NCBI RefSeq assembly: GCF_023746555.1
Contig: NZ_CP098755.1
Location: forward strand, 1,020,001 to 1,084,000
From: Brevibacillus ruminantium
GTDB taxonomy: Bacteria > Bacillota > Bacilli > Brevibacillales > Brevibacillaceae
DNA length: 64,000 bases
Reading direction: 5' to 3'
Shown: positions 16,408-25,893 of the stretch, piece by piece
How the letters are laid out: each line of letters opens with the position of its first letter
Position numbering within the stretch: position 1 is the stretch's first letter
The notes under the pieces: model-generated
Database searches by the model: none
What the model was told of the DNA's origin: nothing
The model's input: only the letters and a program-made list of their open reading frames with translations
Position numbers and translations under genes: made by a program

Positions 16408-17556
16408 CTACAAGGCTTTTTGATACAGGGCCTTGACGTCATCTACACTCATGTCGCGAGGATTGGTGGCCATGCAGATATCCTGTACGGCTGTCTGGCT
16501 CAACCGATCAATTTGCTCGGGCTGAAGCCCCAATTCGGACAAAGTAACGGGAATCTGCAGATCGCGTGTCAGATTGGTCACAGCCTTCATCATCAACTGG
16601 GAGGCATCATGCTGACTGAGTCCCGTCACGTTTTCGCCCATCGCTTCCGCCATCTTGACGTACTTCTCGGGAGCCGCGATGTAGTTGTACTCCAGCACGT
16701 AGGGGAGAAGAATGGCGTTTACCTCTCCATGAGGCGTATCGAGCAAGCCGCCGAGTTGGTGCGACATAGCGTGGATCGCTCCCAAAATCGCATTGGAAAA
16801 GGCGATTCCGGCTTGCAGGCTGGCCATCGCCATCGCTTGCTTGGCTTCCAGGTTGTACGCACTGGCTACAGAGGGGCGCAAATGCTGGGAAATAAGGCGC
16901 ATCGCCGAGAGGGAGAGCACCTCGGTCAGCGGAGTTGCCGCCAGGGAAATGTAGGATTCGATGGCGTGGGTGAGGGCGTCAATTCCAGTGTTGGCTGTAA
17001 GCCGCCGATCCTTTGTCATCAGGGTTTGCGGATCGATGATAGCGATGTCGGGAATCAACGATTTGGAGATGATGGCCATCTTTACCTGGCGTTCGGAATC
17101 GACAATGATCGAAAATTGCGACACCTCCGAGCCAGAACCGGCCGTGGTGGGGAGCATCACCATCGGTGGGAGTGGGCGAACAATTTTATCCACCCCTTCG
17201 TAGTGCAGGATGCTCCCATCGTTGGTGCCGAGCAGGGCGATCGCTTTGGCAGCATCCATCGCGCTGCCGCCGCCGACACCGAGGATGGCATTGCACTCTT
17301 GGGCGCGATATTCGGCTGCCCCGGCATGTACCTCGTAATCTTTCGGATTGGGAGTGACCTGAGTCCAGAGGTGATAGTCCAGGTTGCTGTCTTGCAAATA
17401 TTTGATGGTCTGCTCTGCCCACCCGGCGTTCAGTACGCCTGAATCGCTGACGAGGAAGACCTTCTTTGCCCCCAGGCGGCTCAGGCTTTCGCCAACCTGG
17501 CTGAGCGACTCGTTGCCAAAGATGATTTCCGGAGTGGCAAACTTGGATATCTGCAT
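16408..17556 (-). CDS. Iron-containing alcohol dehydrogenase (group III)
   Basis: 382 residues. The N-terminal NAD-binding part has GVGGGSAMDAAKAIA. The iron site residues are visible: Asp and His in DALTHAIESY, then His in AIHAMSHQLGG and His in DTPHGEVNA. Such enzymes interconvert primary alcohols and aldehydes. ATG 17556 is chosen for AGGAG 8 bases upstream; the longer open frame has no ribosome site. It is the first gene of a unit with the kinase and the sigma-54 activator, which ties the regulators to alcohol metabolism. Confidence 0.92.
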   Translation of the reverse strand: MQISKFATPEIIFGNESLSQVGESLSRLGAKKVFLVSDSGVLNAGWAEQTIKYLQDSNLDYHLWTQVTPNPKDYEVHAGAAEYRAQECNAILGVGGGSAMDAAKAIALLGTNDGSILHYEGVDKIVRPLPPMVMLPTTAGSGSEVSQFSIIVDSERQVKMAIISKSLIPDIAIIDPQTLMTKDRRLTANTGIDALTHAIESYISLAATPLTEVLSLSAMRLISQHLRPSVASAYNLEAKQAMAMASLQAGIAFSNAILGAIHAMSHQLGGLLDTPHGEVNAILLPYVLEYNYIAAPEKYVKMAEAMGENVTGLSQHDASQLMMKAVTNLTRDLQIPVTLSELGLQPEQIDRLSQTAVQDICMATNPRDMSVDDVKALYQKAL

Positions 17557-17595
17557 GCAAAACACTCCTTTTTTCCGTAAAATCTGTTTTCTTGT

Positions 17596-17625
17596 ATTGT
17601 AATATGGGCAAGTAACCGCTTCCAA
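17596..17625 (-). promoter_or_regulatory. Sigma-A promoter for the iron alcohol dehydrogenase unit
   Basis: On the minus strand TTGGAA (17625-17620), an 18-base spacer and TACAAT (17601-17596) lie 40 bases before the start codon. No -24/-12 element fits on this strand, so the regulator genes may be expressed by ordinary sigma factor. Confidence 0.5.
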
Positions 17626-17637
17626 GGACAAATCGTC

Positions 17638-17649
17638 GGCTGTGCAGCC
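17638..17649. promoter_or_regulatory. Possible upstream activator site
   Basis: The dyad GGCTG-TG-CAGCC lies 85 bases upstream of the -24 element, a normal distance for an NtrC-type enhancer site. Assignment to the activator encoded at 13686 is an inference. Confidence 0.35.
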
Positions 17650-17733
17650 ATTATTTTGACCTATCGGCCGTTTTTTTGGCCCAGGACAACGCGGAACGCC
17701 CTAATTTACCTGAATATTACCATTATTTCGAAT

Positions 17734-17749
17734 TGGCATGTGTTTTGCT
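17734..17749 (+). promoter_or_regulatory. Sigma-54 (-24/-12) promoter
   Basis: TGGCAT (17734-17739), 5 bases, TTGC (17745-17748) matches the TGGCAY-N5-TTGC consensus. It lies about 50 bases before the zinc alcohol dehydrogenase start and faces it, next to a divergently encoded sigma-54 activator. Confidence 0.85.
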
Positions 17750-17801
17750 AACAAAAGAAAGGTGAGGAGAGTCTCACTCACACGATAAAGGAGGAATTGG
17801 C

Positions 17802-18815
17802 ATGAAAGCAGCAGTGGTGAATCAATTTCAAGAAAAGCTGGAGTTGAAAGAGGTTCCTATTCCCGAAATCGGTCCCGGAGAGGTCCTGGTCCGGATTAAA
17901 GCCTGTGGGGTATGTCACACGGACCTGCATGCGGCGCACGGGGATTGGCCGGTAAAACCGAAGCTTCCCCTTATCCCCGGCCACGAGGGTGTAGGCACCA
18001 TTGAAAAGGTAGGCGACGGGGTCACCTCGCTCAAGGTAGGAGATCGGGTCGGCGTTCCCTGGCTCTATTCCGCCTGCGGCGAATGTGAGTACTGCCTGAC
18101 CGGTTGGGAAACGCTGTGCCAAAAGCAGCAGAACGGCGGATATTCGGTGGATGGCGGCTATGCCGAGTATTGCAAGGCGCCGGCTGCTTACGTTGCCAAA
18201 ATTCCCGATGGCATCAGCGATGTGGACGCTGCTCCGATCTTGTGCGCGGGTGTCACGACGTACAAAGCGTTGAAGGTGGCAAATGTGAAGCCGGGCGAGT
18301 GGGTAGTGATCTACGGCATTGGAGGGTTGGGCCATCTCGCTCTGCAATACGCCAAAGCAATGGGCTACAATGTGGCCGCGGTAGACATCCACGACGAAAA
18401 GCTGACACTGGCCAAAGAGCTGGGCGCGGATCTGACAGTAAATGGCGCGAAAGTCGATCCGGTCTCGTTTATTACGGATAACATCGGAGGCGCTCATGCA
18501 GCGATCAGCGTGGCTGTGACCAAAAAAGCCTTTGAACAGGCCTACCGTTCCGTTCGCCGCGGCGGCTCTGTCGTCGTGGTGGGTCTGCCCAATGACGAGC
18601 TGCCTATTCCGATCTTTGATACCGTGCTGAACGGGGTATCGGTCAAAGGCTCAATCGTCGGTACGCGGAAGGATATGCAGGAGGCGCTGGATTTCGCAGC
18701 GCGGGGGAAAGTCCGCGCGATTATCGAGACACAGCCGCTGGATAAGATCAACGAAGTGTTTGACCGCATGGTGAAAGGTCAAATTAACGGGCGGGTCGTT
18801 CTTACGATGGAATAA
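17802..18815 (+). CDS. adhP: Zinc-dependent alcohol dehydrogenase, AdhP type
   Basis: 337 residues. Catalytic zinc ligands are in [15 protein letters not shown] and [13 protein letters not shown]. The structural zinc Cys set is [15 protein letters not shown]. The NAD-binding [17 protein letters not shown] motif follows. It oxidises ethanol and other primary alcohols to aldehydes with NAD. It is the first gene after the sigma-54 promoter and is followed by an aldehyde dehydrogenase, so the pair would run alcohol to aldehyde to acid. Confidence 0.93.
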   Translation: MKAAVVNQFQEKLELKEVPIPEIGPGEVLVRIKACGVCHTDLHAAHGDWPVKPKLPLIPGHEGVGTIEKVGDGVTSLKVGDRVGVPWLYSACGECEYCLTGWETLCQKQQNGGYSVDGGYAEYCKAPAAYVAKIPDGISDVDAAPILCAGVTTYKALKVANVKPGEWVVIYGIGGLGHLALQYAKAMGYNVAAVDIHDEKLTLAKELGADLTVNGAKVDPVSFITDNIGGAHAAISVAVTKKAFEQAYRSVRRGGSVVVVGLPNDELPIPIFDTVLNGVSVKGSIVGTRKDMQEALDFAARGKVRAIIETQPLDKINEVFDRMVKGQINGRVVLTME

Positions 18816-18868
18816 TATTCCTCAGTCAATAATATGATCTCGGTAGATTGGTGAGAGGGGGCATTCAT

Positions 18869-20389
18869 TTGATCTATGCACAACCAGGGCAATCCGGCAG
18901 CAAAGTGACGTTTCGGACCCGCTATGAAAACTATATCGGAGGTGAGTGGGTATCGCCGGTGCATGAGGAGTATTTTGAAAATGTTTCGCCGGTGAATGGA
19001 AAGGTGTTTTGCGAAGTTGCCCGTTCCCGAGCAGAGGATATTGAAAAAGCGCTGGACGCCGCCCACGCTGCAAAAGACGCATGGGGGAGGACTTCAGCAG
19101 CAGAGCGGTCCTTGATCTTAAACCGAATCGCAGACCGGATGGAAGAAAATCTGGAGATGCTGGCAGTAGCGGAGACCTGGGATAACGGCAAACCGATCCG
19201 CGAAACCCTGAATGCTGATCTGCCGCTTGCCATCGATCATTTCCGTTATTTTGCCGGCGTGATTCGGGCACAGGAAGGCAGCCTCAGCCAGGTGGACGAT
19301 GATACGGTCGCTTACCATTTCCATGAGCCTCTGGGCGTAGTGGGGCAAATTATTCCGTGGAACTTCCCGCTGCTGATGGCGACGTGGAAGCTGGCACCAG
19401 CACTGGCGGCGGGGAATTGCGTCGTCCTGAAGCCAGCCGAGCAGACGCCCGCAAGCATCATGGTGCTGATGGAGCTGATCGGCGATCTGATCCCGCCGGG
19501 TGTGGTCAATGTCGTCAACGGTTTTGGCATTGAAGCGGGAAAACCGCTGGCTTCCAACAAACGAATCGCCAAGATCGCTTTTACGGGTGAAACCACGACA
19601 GGCCGCCTAATCATGCAGTATGCCTCGGAAAATATCATTCCGGTGACGCTGGAGCTGGGCGGCAAGTCTCCCAATATCTTTTTTCAGGATGTGTTTGCTC
19701 AGCAGGACGATTTTGCGGACAAGGCGCTGGAAGGATTTACTCTCTTCGCGCTTAATCAGGGAGAGGTGTGCACATGCCCGTCCCGTGCTTTGATTCAACA
19801 AAGCTTTTATGGTGAGTTCCTGGAGAGAGCCGTTGAGCGGACAAATAAAATTAAACAGGGCAATCCGCTGGATACCGAGACGATGATCGGCGCACAGGCC
19901 TCCAGCGATCAGCTGGAGAAAATCCTTTCCTACATCGATATCGGCAAACAGGAGGGGGCTGAAGTGCTGACCGGCGGGGAGAGAAATCTGCTGCCAGGCG
20001 ATCTGGCAGAAGGCTACTATGTGAAACCGACGATTTTCGCCGGGAACAACAACATGCGCATCTTCCAGGAGGAAATTTTCGGACCGGTTGTTTCTGTGAC
20101 CTCTTTTGCTAACTATGATGAGGCGCTTGCCATCGCCAACGACACCCTGTACGGTCTGGGGGCGGGCGTATGGACGCGTGACATCAACAAAGCCTACAGA
20201 ATCGGGCGGAGTATTCAAGCGGGCCGTGTCTGGACGAACTGTTACCATGCGTATCCGGCCCATGCGGCCTTTGGCGGGTACAAACAGTCGGGGATTGGAC
20301 GGGAAACCCATAAAATGATGCTGAACCACTATCAGCAGACGAAGAATTTGCTGGTCAGCTACAGCCCGAAAGCACTGGGTTTTTTCTGA
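18869..20389 (+). CDS. Aldehyde dehydrogenase (ExaC/AcoD-like)
   Basis: 506 residues. Visible motifs are the NAD-site [19 protein letters not shown], catalytic Glu in [10 protein letters not shown] and catalytic Cys in [14 protein letters not shown]. The CTCPS signature and the adjacent DUF779 gene are typical of acetaldehyde/lactaldehyde dehydrogenases of the ExaC group. It oxidises the aldehyde made by the preceding enzyme. TTG 18869 is used, with AGAGGGGG 8 bases upstream; the longer frame would begin inside that site. Confidence 0.92.
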   Translation: MIYAQPGQSGSKVTFRTRYENYIGGEWVSPVHEEYFENVSPVNGKVFCEVARSRAEDIEKALDAAHAAKDAWGRTSAAERSLILNRIADRMEENLEMLAVAETWDNGKPIRETLNADLPLAIDHFRYFAGVIRAQEGSLSQVDDDTVAYHFHEPLGVVGQIIPWNFPLLMATWKLAPALAAGNCVVLKPAEQTPASIMVLMELIGDLIPPGVVNVVNGFGIEAGKPLASNKRIAKIAFTGETTTGRLIMQYASENIIPVTLELGGKSPNIFFQDVFAQQDDFADKALEGFTLFALNQGEVCTCPSRALIQQSFYGEFLERAVERTNKIKQGNPLDTETMIGAQASSDQLEKILSYIDIGKQEGAEVLTGGERNLLPGDLAEGYYVKPTIFAGNNNMRIFQEEIFGPVVSVTSFANYDEALAIANDTLYGLGAGVWTRDINKAYRIGRSIQAGRVWTNCYHAYPAHAAFGGYKQSGIGRETHKMMLNHYQQTKNLLVSYSPKALGFF

Positions 20390-20428
20390 GTCGAACAGAC
20401 AGGAAAAACAGCAGAGGCGGGTGGCGTA

Positions 20429-20788
20429 ATGACGGTTCCGAAGGTAGTGGCTACAAAGGAAACATTGGACTGGATTGAGAAGCTGACGGAGCAGCATGGC
20501 CCGCTCATGTTTCATCAATCAGGGGGATGCTGTGACGGAAGCGCCCCGATGTGCTACCCGAGAGGAGAATTCCGGGTAGGGGAGCAGGATGTCCTGCTCG
20601 GAGAGATCGGCGGATGCCCATTTTACATCGGTGCGGCTCAGTATGAATACTGGAAGCATACCCAGTTGATCATTGATGTGGTGAAGGGAAGGGGCAGCGG
20701 GTTTTCTCTGGAAGCTCCGCATGGCGTAAGATTCCTCACGCGTTCGCGCTGCTTTGCCGATGCGGAAAACAGCACAGACCATCCATAG
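20429..20788 (+). CDS. DUF779 protein of the aldehyde dehydrogenase operon
   Basis: 119 residues. The family's Cys-rich GGCCDGSAPMCYP and GGCPFYIG motifs are present, with a conserved C-terminal FSLEAPHGVRFLTRSR. DUF779 genes regularly follow ExaC-type aldehyde dehydrogenases; a role in assembly, metal or redox support of that enzyme is possible but unproven. It lies 39 bases after the dehydrogenase and before a terminator. Confidence 0.88.
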   Translation: MTVPKVVATKETLDWIEKLTEQHGPLMFHQSGGCCDGSAPMCYPRGEFRVGEQDVLLGEIGGCPFYIGAAQYEYWKHTQLIIDVVKGRGSGFSLEAPHGVRFLTRSRCFADAENSTDHP

Positions 20789-20795
20789 AAAGCAG

Positions 20796-20850
20796 AAAGG
20801 CTCTGGGAACCCCGGGAAAAAGGGGGAACCGGAGCCTTTTCAATAAAAAA
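20796..20850 (+). terminator. Intrinsic terminator
   Basis: AAAGGCTCTGG (20796-20806) pairs with CCGGAGCCTTT (20829-20839) and is followed by T-rich sequence. It ends the sigma-54 operon. Confidence 0.8.
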
Positions 20851-20926
20851 AGTTCGCTCGGAGCAGAAAAGATGAACATGGTATAATGGCAAAAACATTG
20901 ATTGCAAAAGTTGGAGGAGTAGAACC

Positions 20927-21826
20927 ATGCATCTTTTGTCAGAGAGAGAATGGCTGGCGTACCGGCAGAAAAACAAGGATCGGGCGCGTATGCTGATTTC
21001 CTGTCCCGACCGTGCCGGAATCGTCGCCGCCGTGTCCCATTTCCTGTTTGAGCAGGGGGCCAATATTGTTCAATCCGACCAGTACACGACAGACCCGGAA
21101 ACGGGCCGTTTTTTCATGCGGATCGAGTTTGACGTGGTAAATCTGGCTGAGCGTTATGAGTCCATCAAGGAATCCTTCCGTCCGGTTGCCGAGAGCTATG
21201 CCATGGAATGGTCGCTCGTGGAAGCCAATCGCCGCAAAAAGATGGCGATCTTTGTATCCAAGGAAGACCACTGTTTGCTCGAACTGCTGTGGCTCTGGAA
21301 GTCGGGAGCCCTGCATGCCGATATTGAAGTCGTGATCAGCAACCACCCCGACATGAAAGAAACGGTCGAGTCTTTTGGCATCCCGTATCGTCATATCCCG
21401 GTGGTCAAGGATCGCAAGGCAGAAGCGGAAGAAGCGCAGCTGGCAGCCGTGCCGGACAACGTGGATCTGTTGGTTTTGGCGCGCTACATGCAAATCCTGT
21501 CTCCACGCTTTTTACAGGTGTACCCGATGCAAATCATCAACATCCATCACTCGTTCCTGCCCGCTTTCGTCGGGGCCAAGCCCTATGAGCAGGCCTATCA
21601 GCGCGGCGTCAAGCTGATCGGTGCGACGGCCCACTATGTCACAGAGGAGCTGGACGCAGGACCGATCATCGAGCAGGATGTACAGCGTGTGACCCATCAG
21701 GAGGATGTCGAGACGCTCAAGCAGCTGGGCCGTCAGGTAGAGCGGACGGTACTGGCACGCGCCGTCGGCTGGCATCTGGAGGATCGCGTGCTTGTTTATG
21801 GGAATAAGACAATTGTCTTTCCGTAG
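20927..21826 (+). CDS. purU: Formyltetrahydrofolate deformylase
   Basis: 299 residues. The N-terminal ACT domain (LISCPDRAGIVAAVSHFLFE) is followed by the formyl-transferase fold with the catalytic Asn-His-Asp set in INIHHSFLPAF and ELDAGPIIEQD. It hydrolyses 10-formyl-THF to formate and THF, balancing one-carbon units and feeding formate to purine synthesis. Ribosome site GGAGGAG precedes ATG 20927, and a consensus TATAAT at 20882-20887 without a good -35 may be the promoter. It is monocistronic. Confidence 0.95.
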   Translation: MHLLSEREWLAYRQKNKDRARMLISCPDRAGIVAAVSHFLFEQGANIVQSDQYTTDPETGRFFMRIEFDVVNLAERYESIKESFRPVAESYAMEWSLVEANRRKKMAIFVSKEDHCLLELLWLWKSGALHADIEVVISNHPDMKETVESFGIPYRHIPVVKDRKAEAEEAQLAAVPDNVDLLVLARYMQILSPRFLQVYPMQIINIHHSFLPAFVGAKPYEQAYQRGVKLIGATAHYVTEELDAGPIIEQDVQRVTHQEDVETLKQLGRQVERTVLARAVGWHLEDRVLVYGNKTIVFP

Positions 21827-21842
21827 GCAGGACCACCATATG

Positions 21843-21880
21843 AAAACCCCCGGCTCCGTCGTAGGAGTCAGGGGTTTTCT
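21843..21880 (+). terminator. Intrinsic terminator after purU
   Basis: AAAACCCC plus GGCTCC pair with GGAGTC plus GGGGTTTT around a short loop. The right arm ends in TTTTC. Confidence 0.8.
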
Positions 21881-21969
21881 GCTTTTCAGGTCAATACGAC
21901 TTGCAAATCTCCGCAAATTTGATCCAGATCAGTTCCACATCACCAAAAACCATCACCAAAAACCAGTGC

Positions 21970-22593
21970 CTACGGCTGCTTCTCCAAAGCCAGCTTCACC
22001 CCGAAGCCTAGAAGCGCAATCCCGGTCATGCCTTGGATGACCCGTTGGGTAGACGGCTTCTTCATCCAGGCCCGAATCAGGTTGATAAAGTGAACGTAGA
22101 AGAAAAACCAGATGACGGTCAGGACTGTATAGATCAGGCCCATGGTGAGCAGCTGCCAAAATGCCGACCCTCCCGGCTTGACGAATTGCGGGAGAAACGT
22201 CAGGAAAAAGACAGCGACCTTGGGATTCAACAGATTGGTCAGAAAGCCTTGCAAAAAGTGAGATTTATGCTTGTAGCCGGCAGGCAGCTCTTCCCCGATT
22301 GACGCTGGATTTTTCCGCATCGACCACAGGGCCGAAATCCCCAGGTAGATCAGGTAAAGCGCACCCACGTATTTGAAGATGGAGAACAGAAAAGCCGACT
22401 TGACCAGAATCGAGGACAAACCGAGGGTGACGGCCAGAGTATGGATCATGAGCCCGGCGGCACTGCCGAGAACTGTTTTTAAACCGCCCTGTTTGCCCGC
22501 AGCCAGCGTGTTTTGCGTCGCGAGCCCGGTATCCGGCCCAGGTAGGATAATCAGCAAGACGGACATCAGAATAAATAAGGAAACATTTGTCAT
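21970..22593 (-). CDS. LysE/RhtB-family amino-acid exporter
   Basis: 207 residues, about six membrane helices. The family start PGPDTGLATQNTLAAGKQGGLKT is visible in part (PGPDTGLATQNTLAAG) with LNPKVAVFFLTFLPQFV in the middle. It exports amino acids or similar small molecules. ATG 22593 is chosen for GGAGG just upstream. The LysR gene lies 102 bases upstream on the same strand and may control it. Confidence 0.88.
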   Translation of the reverse strand: MTNVSLFILMSVLLIILPGPDTGLATQNTLAAGKQGGLKTVLGSAAGLMIHTLAVTLGLSSILVKSAFLFSIFKYVGALYLIYLGISALWSMRKNPASIGEELPAGYKHKSHFLQGFLTNLLNPKVAVFFLTFLPQFVKPGGSAFWQLLTMGLIYTVLTVIWFFFYVHFINLIRAWMKKPSTQRVIQGMTGIALLGFGVKLALEKQP

Positions 22594-22695
22594 GGGAGCC
22601 TCCCGCAGAAGATATGACGTATGATCTGATGGCGATATCATAACACGACGCGGGAGCTCTTATCTATATTTTCTGAAAGGTCGAATAACCGTTTT

Positions 22696-23580
22696 TTAGC
22701 GACCAAACACAAGATCGAGAAAGCGGGCGGCCACAGGCTTTGGCTGGCTGTCCTCCAATCGGGTGCACATGTAGATGGGCCGTCTGATTTCGATACCCGT
22801 GACGCGGACACGCCCCACTTCACCGCGCTTCACCAAATCGCTGACGGCCGGTTCCGGGACCAGCATCGCGCCGTATCCCGCTTTGACGGATTGGACCGCC
22901 TCCACCAATCCGTGGTATTGCAATCCTACAGTTGGCAGCGGAACGTTGTTCTCCTCGCACAGGGAAAACAATTTCTCTCGCGTAGAGCTTCCTTTTTCGC
23001 GCAGGATGAACGGCTCCCGCATCAGTACTTTCAAGGGCACCTCCTGTCCAGCCAACGGATGATCTCCAGGCACGATAAACCAATACGGAACATCTGCCAC
23101 ATACTCTCTTTTGATCGGCAAATCGTCCCAGGACTCGTTGGTGATCACGGCCACATCTGCTTGATTGTGCAGGAGATGATAGACCGACTGCTCCGAATTT
23201 CTCGTGAAAATTTCTACCTGTACCTGGGGGTAGCGTTTTTTGAATACGGCCAGCCAGCCGGGGACGAGATACAGCGAGGGCACATAGGTAGAGACCAACC
23301 GCAGTTTGCCCAGTCTGCCTGCCTGCAGCTCCTTCCACTCTTTTTCCAGCTCCTTTTCCCACTCAAAAATACGCCGGGCCTTTGCAAACAGAAATTGGCC
23401 TTCTGGAGTCAAAGCGATTCCCCTTCCTTTCGCGGCGAAAAGTCTGCTTCCCAGCTCTCCCTCCAGCTTGCGTATCTGTGCGGTCACAGCCGGTTGACTG
23501 ATGGAGAGCGAGGAAGCTGCCGCCGTCACACTGCCATGTGCAGCAACTTCGACAAAGATACGCAGAGCATGAAGATTCAT
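22696..23580 (-). CDS. LysR-family transcriptional regulator
   Basis: 294 residues. The N-terminal winged helix (LHALRIFVEVAAHGSVT, SISQPAVTAQIRKLE) is followed by a periplasmic-binding-type effector domain (KLRLVSTYVPSLYLVPGWL onward). ATG 23580 is used with GGAGG 8 bases upstream. It is divergent from an MFS gene (119 bases) and upstream of the LysE gene, so either is a candidate target. Effector unknown. Confidence 0.9.
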   Translation of the reverse strand: MNLHALRIFVEVAAHGSVTAAASSLSISQPAVTAQIRKLEGELGSRLFAAKGRGIALTPEGQFLFAKARRIFEWEKELEKEWKELQAGRLGKLRLVSTYVPSLYLVPGWLAVFKKRYPQVQVEIFTRNSEQSVYHLLHNQADVAVITNESWDDLPIKREYVADVPYWFIVPGDHPLAGQEVPLKVLMREPFILREKGSSTREKLFSLCEENNVPLPTVGLQYHGLVEAVQSVKAGYGAMLVPEPAVSDLVKRGEVGRVRVTGIEIRRPIYMCTRLEDSQPKPVAARFLDLVFGR

Positions 23581-23699
23581 CTCCTGTTCCTCCAAATCAT
23601 CAATTTTTTTTATAAATGGGCCACAAATATGTATTGGATTTTATTAATCATACTTCGTAGTCTAAGAGAAAAACAATCGGGTTTGCAAAGGGGAACGGG

Positions 23700-24944
23700 A
23701 TGAAACGGATGGAGCATATGTCGAAGCAGAGAAAAATGCACGCACCCAGAGGCAAGACCGAGGTCATCATGCTGGCGATGGTGACGGCTCTTTGCATGAT
23801 GGGGGACTCGATGCTGTACGTCGTGCTGCCTTTGTATTGGCAGGAAGCTGGTCTGGATTCGCTGTGGCAAGTGGGAGTACTGTTGTCGATCAATCGGTTT
23901 ATCAGGGTGCCGCTGAATCCGCTGGTAAGCAAATGGTATGAGCACTCCGGCGGCCGTTCGGGTTTGCTGCTAGCCGTGGTGTTGGCCGTTGTCAGCACAG
24001 CGGCCTATTCTCTTCAGGGATTTTGGCTCTGGCTTATTATGCGGGGGTTGTGGGGACTGGCCTGGACGTTTTTGCGGCTGGGGGCCTACTCTTTGATTGT
24101 AGAGGTTTCCGATGATGGAAACAGAGGGCATTTGATGGGCTTGTACAATGGATTGTATCGCTTGGGCAGTTTGGTCGGAATGGTTGGAGGCGCGATTCTG
24201 GCGGCGTGGGGCGGTATTACGGTGGCTTCCCTGGTCTTTGCAGTTGCCTCCCTGCTCGCTTTTTTCCCTGTGCTGTTCATCCGGCCATCATTTGGGACTG
24301 CGCCTAATAGGACTGGCCGGGAAGCGGTCTCGCCTTTTCATTGGAAAAAGAGCATGGCCGTTACCATGCTGACCGGATTGTTTGTCGCGATGTGTTTTCA
24401 AGGCATGTTTACCGCTTCCCTAAGCCGGTTGATCGAGTATTTTCACCCGACGATCCTGGTGAGCGGGCTTGTGGTCGGGGCAGCGGTGCTTGCGGGAGTG
24501 GTGCAGGGTGTTCGTTGGCTTTGGGAGCCGTGGGCGGCCCCTTGGTTTGGGCGGCTGTCTGATCGCTATGGGCGAAGGCGGCTGTTCGTGATGGCCATGC
24601 TGGCAGCGTCTGTTCTCTTTGGCAGCGCCGCTATCAGCTTGCCGCTTTCCCTATTTTTATTGGTACTTCTGGGCATCCAGTTTTCGGCGACGATCTTGAC
24701 CACCGTAATGGACACGCTGGCTGCAGATGAGGCAGCCCGGATGAGCAACCGCTCCTCCACGATGATGGTCTACTCCGTCATGACGGATTTGGGAGCCGCG
24801 CTGGGGCCGCTACTCGCTTTTTGGCTGGAAGAGGGGATAGGCCTTCCGTTCATGTATGCAGGGATCAGTTTTTCACTCCTCCTCGTTACATTTGGCTGGC
24901 TCGGGAAACGAGGCGTGACGGCGCACGGCAGCCAGGATGCATGA
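23700..24944 (+). CDS. MFS transporter
   Basis: 414 residues and about 12 membrane helices. The loop between helices 2-3 is represented by NPLVSKWYEHSGGRSGLL and the repeat in the second half by GRLSDRYGRRRLFV, the usual MFS A motif. The substrate cannot be told. The 3' 72 bases overlap the converging esterase gene. It is divergent from the LysR gene. Confidence 0.85.
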   Translation: MKRMEHMSKQRKMHAPRGKTEVIMLAMVTALCMMGDSMLYVVLPLYWQEAGLDSLWQVGVLLSINRFIRVPLNPLVSKWYEHSGGRSGLLLAVVLAVVSTAAYSLQGFWLWLIMRGLWGLAWTFLRLGAYSLIVEVSDDGNRGHLMGLYNGLYRLGSLVGMVGGAILAAWGGITVASLVFAVASLLAFFPVLFIRPSFGTAPNRTGREAVSPFHWKKSMAVTMLTGLFVAMCFQGMFTASLSRLIEYFHPTILVSGLVVGAAVLAGVVQGVRWLWEPWAAPWFGRLSDRYGRRRLFVMAMLAASVLFGSAAISLPLSLFLLVLLGIQFSATILTTVMDTLAADEAARMSNRSSTMMVYSVMTDLGAALGPLLAFWLEEGIGLPFMYAGISFSLLLVTFGWLGKRGVTAHGSQDA

Positions 24945-25583
24945 AATCGCTTCATCGCGATCCGCGTCGTGAAAAATCATGTGACCCGAATGATCGAACC
25001 AATGAATCTGCGGCTCAGCGGATGCTGCCACACTGCCTGCCAAAAGCTCGGCACTGCGAGACTGTACAGTATCGTCAAGGCGGGACTGCAAAAGCACGTA
25101 GGGGAGGGACACCCCGGACAAAAGAGGCTTCGTCTCTGCCAGCAGCCTGCGGAATTGCAGCATGCTGCGAACCGGAATCTTGACAAGACTATTGAGATAG
25201 CGGCGGGAATGGACGGGAAAATCGGACCGCAAATTGCCTGCGGCCTGCTTTATATCCCAGTAGGCAAAAGGGGTATTGACTGTTATTAAAAGACGGGCCG
25301 GATAGCGGTTTACGAGGTGGACGGCGAGCAGACCGCCCATGGAAAAGCCGATGACGATAATCTCATCAGCGCGCATGGAAAGGCGTTTGTAGCCTTCATC
25401 AGCAGAACGCAGCCAGTCAAGCCGCGTGCTCGAAGTCAAGCCCTTGCGCCCCAACCCGTGACCTTCCAGGGTGGGACATTCAACGGGAAAGCCTTCTTTT
25501 TGCAAGGCCAGGGCGAGCGGGAGAACATCTTGGGTAGTACCGGCAAATCCATGCAGGACAAGACAGCCGACAGTCGGTTTCAT
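24873..25583 (-). CDS. Alpha/beta hydrolase (carboxylesterase type)
   Basis: 236 residues. The catalytic triad is visible: Ser in GFSMGG, Asp in LQSRLDDTVQ and His in FDHSGHMIF; the oxyanion motif is LHGFAGTTQD. It resembles thermophilic Est30-type carboxylesterases. ATG 25583 has AAGGAG 8 bases upstream. The end of the gene overlaps the end of the MFS gene on the other strand. Confidence 0.88.
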   Translation of the reverse strand: MKPTVGCLVLHGFAGTTQDVLPLALALQKEGFPVECPTLEGHGLGRKGLTSSTRLDWLRSADEGYKRLSMRADEIIVIGFSMGGLLAVHLVNRYPARLLITVNTPFAYWDIKQAAGNLRSDFPVHSRRYLNSLVKIPVRSMLQFRRLLAETKPLLSGVSLPYVLLQSRLDDTVQSRSAELLAGSVAASAEPQIHWFDHSGHMIFHDADRDEAISCILAAVRRHASFPEPAKCNEEE

Positions 25584-25824
25584 CGGGGATGCTCCTTTCC
25601 AAATCAGCAGCCGAGCCGGGCGGCCGCAAAGACACGACTTTCTCTTTAGTGTACATGGTTTTCGGAGTCGCTCCAAGCTTTCTGCGAGGCCTCTGTGTTG
25701 GCCGTTCTCATTGATAGCTACATTGTCTTTTCCTTTCTGTTCGCGTAAAATCAAGTTAATTCAATAGGACGGGCTCACTCAAGGGTGGGCGGCTCACTCT
25801 CTCACGCCTTACAGCGAGGGGGTG

Positions 25825-25893
25825 ATGTTTAAGCTCATGTTCATGTTTGGCATGTTCATCCTCGCTTTGTTGACTTACCTCAAAAAGAAATAG
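25825..25893 (+). CDS. Putative holin-like mini-toxin (Hol-Tox type)
   Basis: 22 codons: MFKLMFMFGMFILALLTYLKKK, written here for its form, is one short hydrophobic helix with a Lys tail, as in small Hol-Tox peptides of Bacillales. GAGGGGGTGAT (25816-25826) is a strong ribosome site, but the spacing to ATG 25825 is only 2 bases and to ATG 25837 14 bases, so the start is unsure. A terminator follows at once. Such genes are often type I toxins held by an antisense RNA. Confidence 0.5.
   Translation: MFKLMFMFGMFILALLTYLKKK

Noticed and set aside
16420..17442. 340-codon ORF antisense to the iron alcohol dehydrogenase
   Set aside because: Composition is that of a reverse-frame shadow (rich in Gly, His and Arg), and the opposite strand has all catalytic motifs.
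17557..17650. A -24/-12 promoter facing the iron alcohol dehydrogenase
   Set aside because: TGGAAG and TTGC occur, but the spacing is 2 bases too long; a sigma-A promoter fits better.
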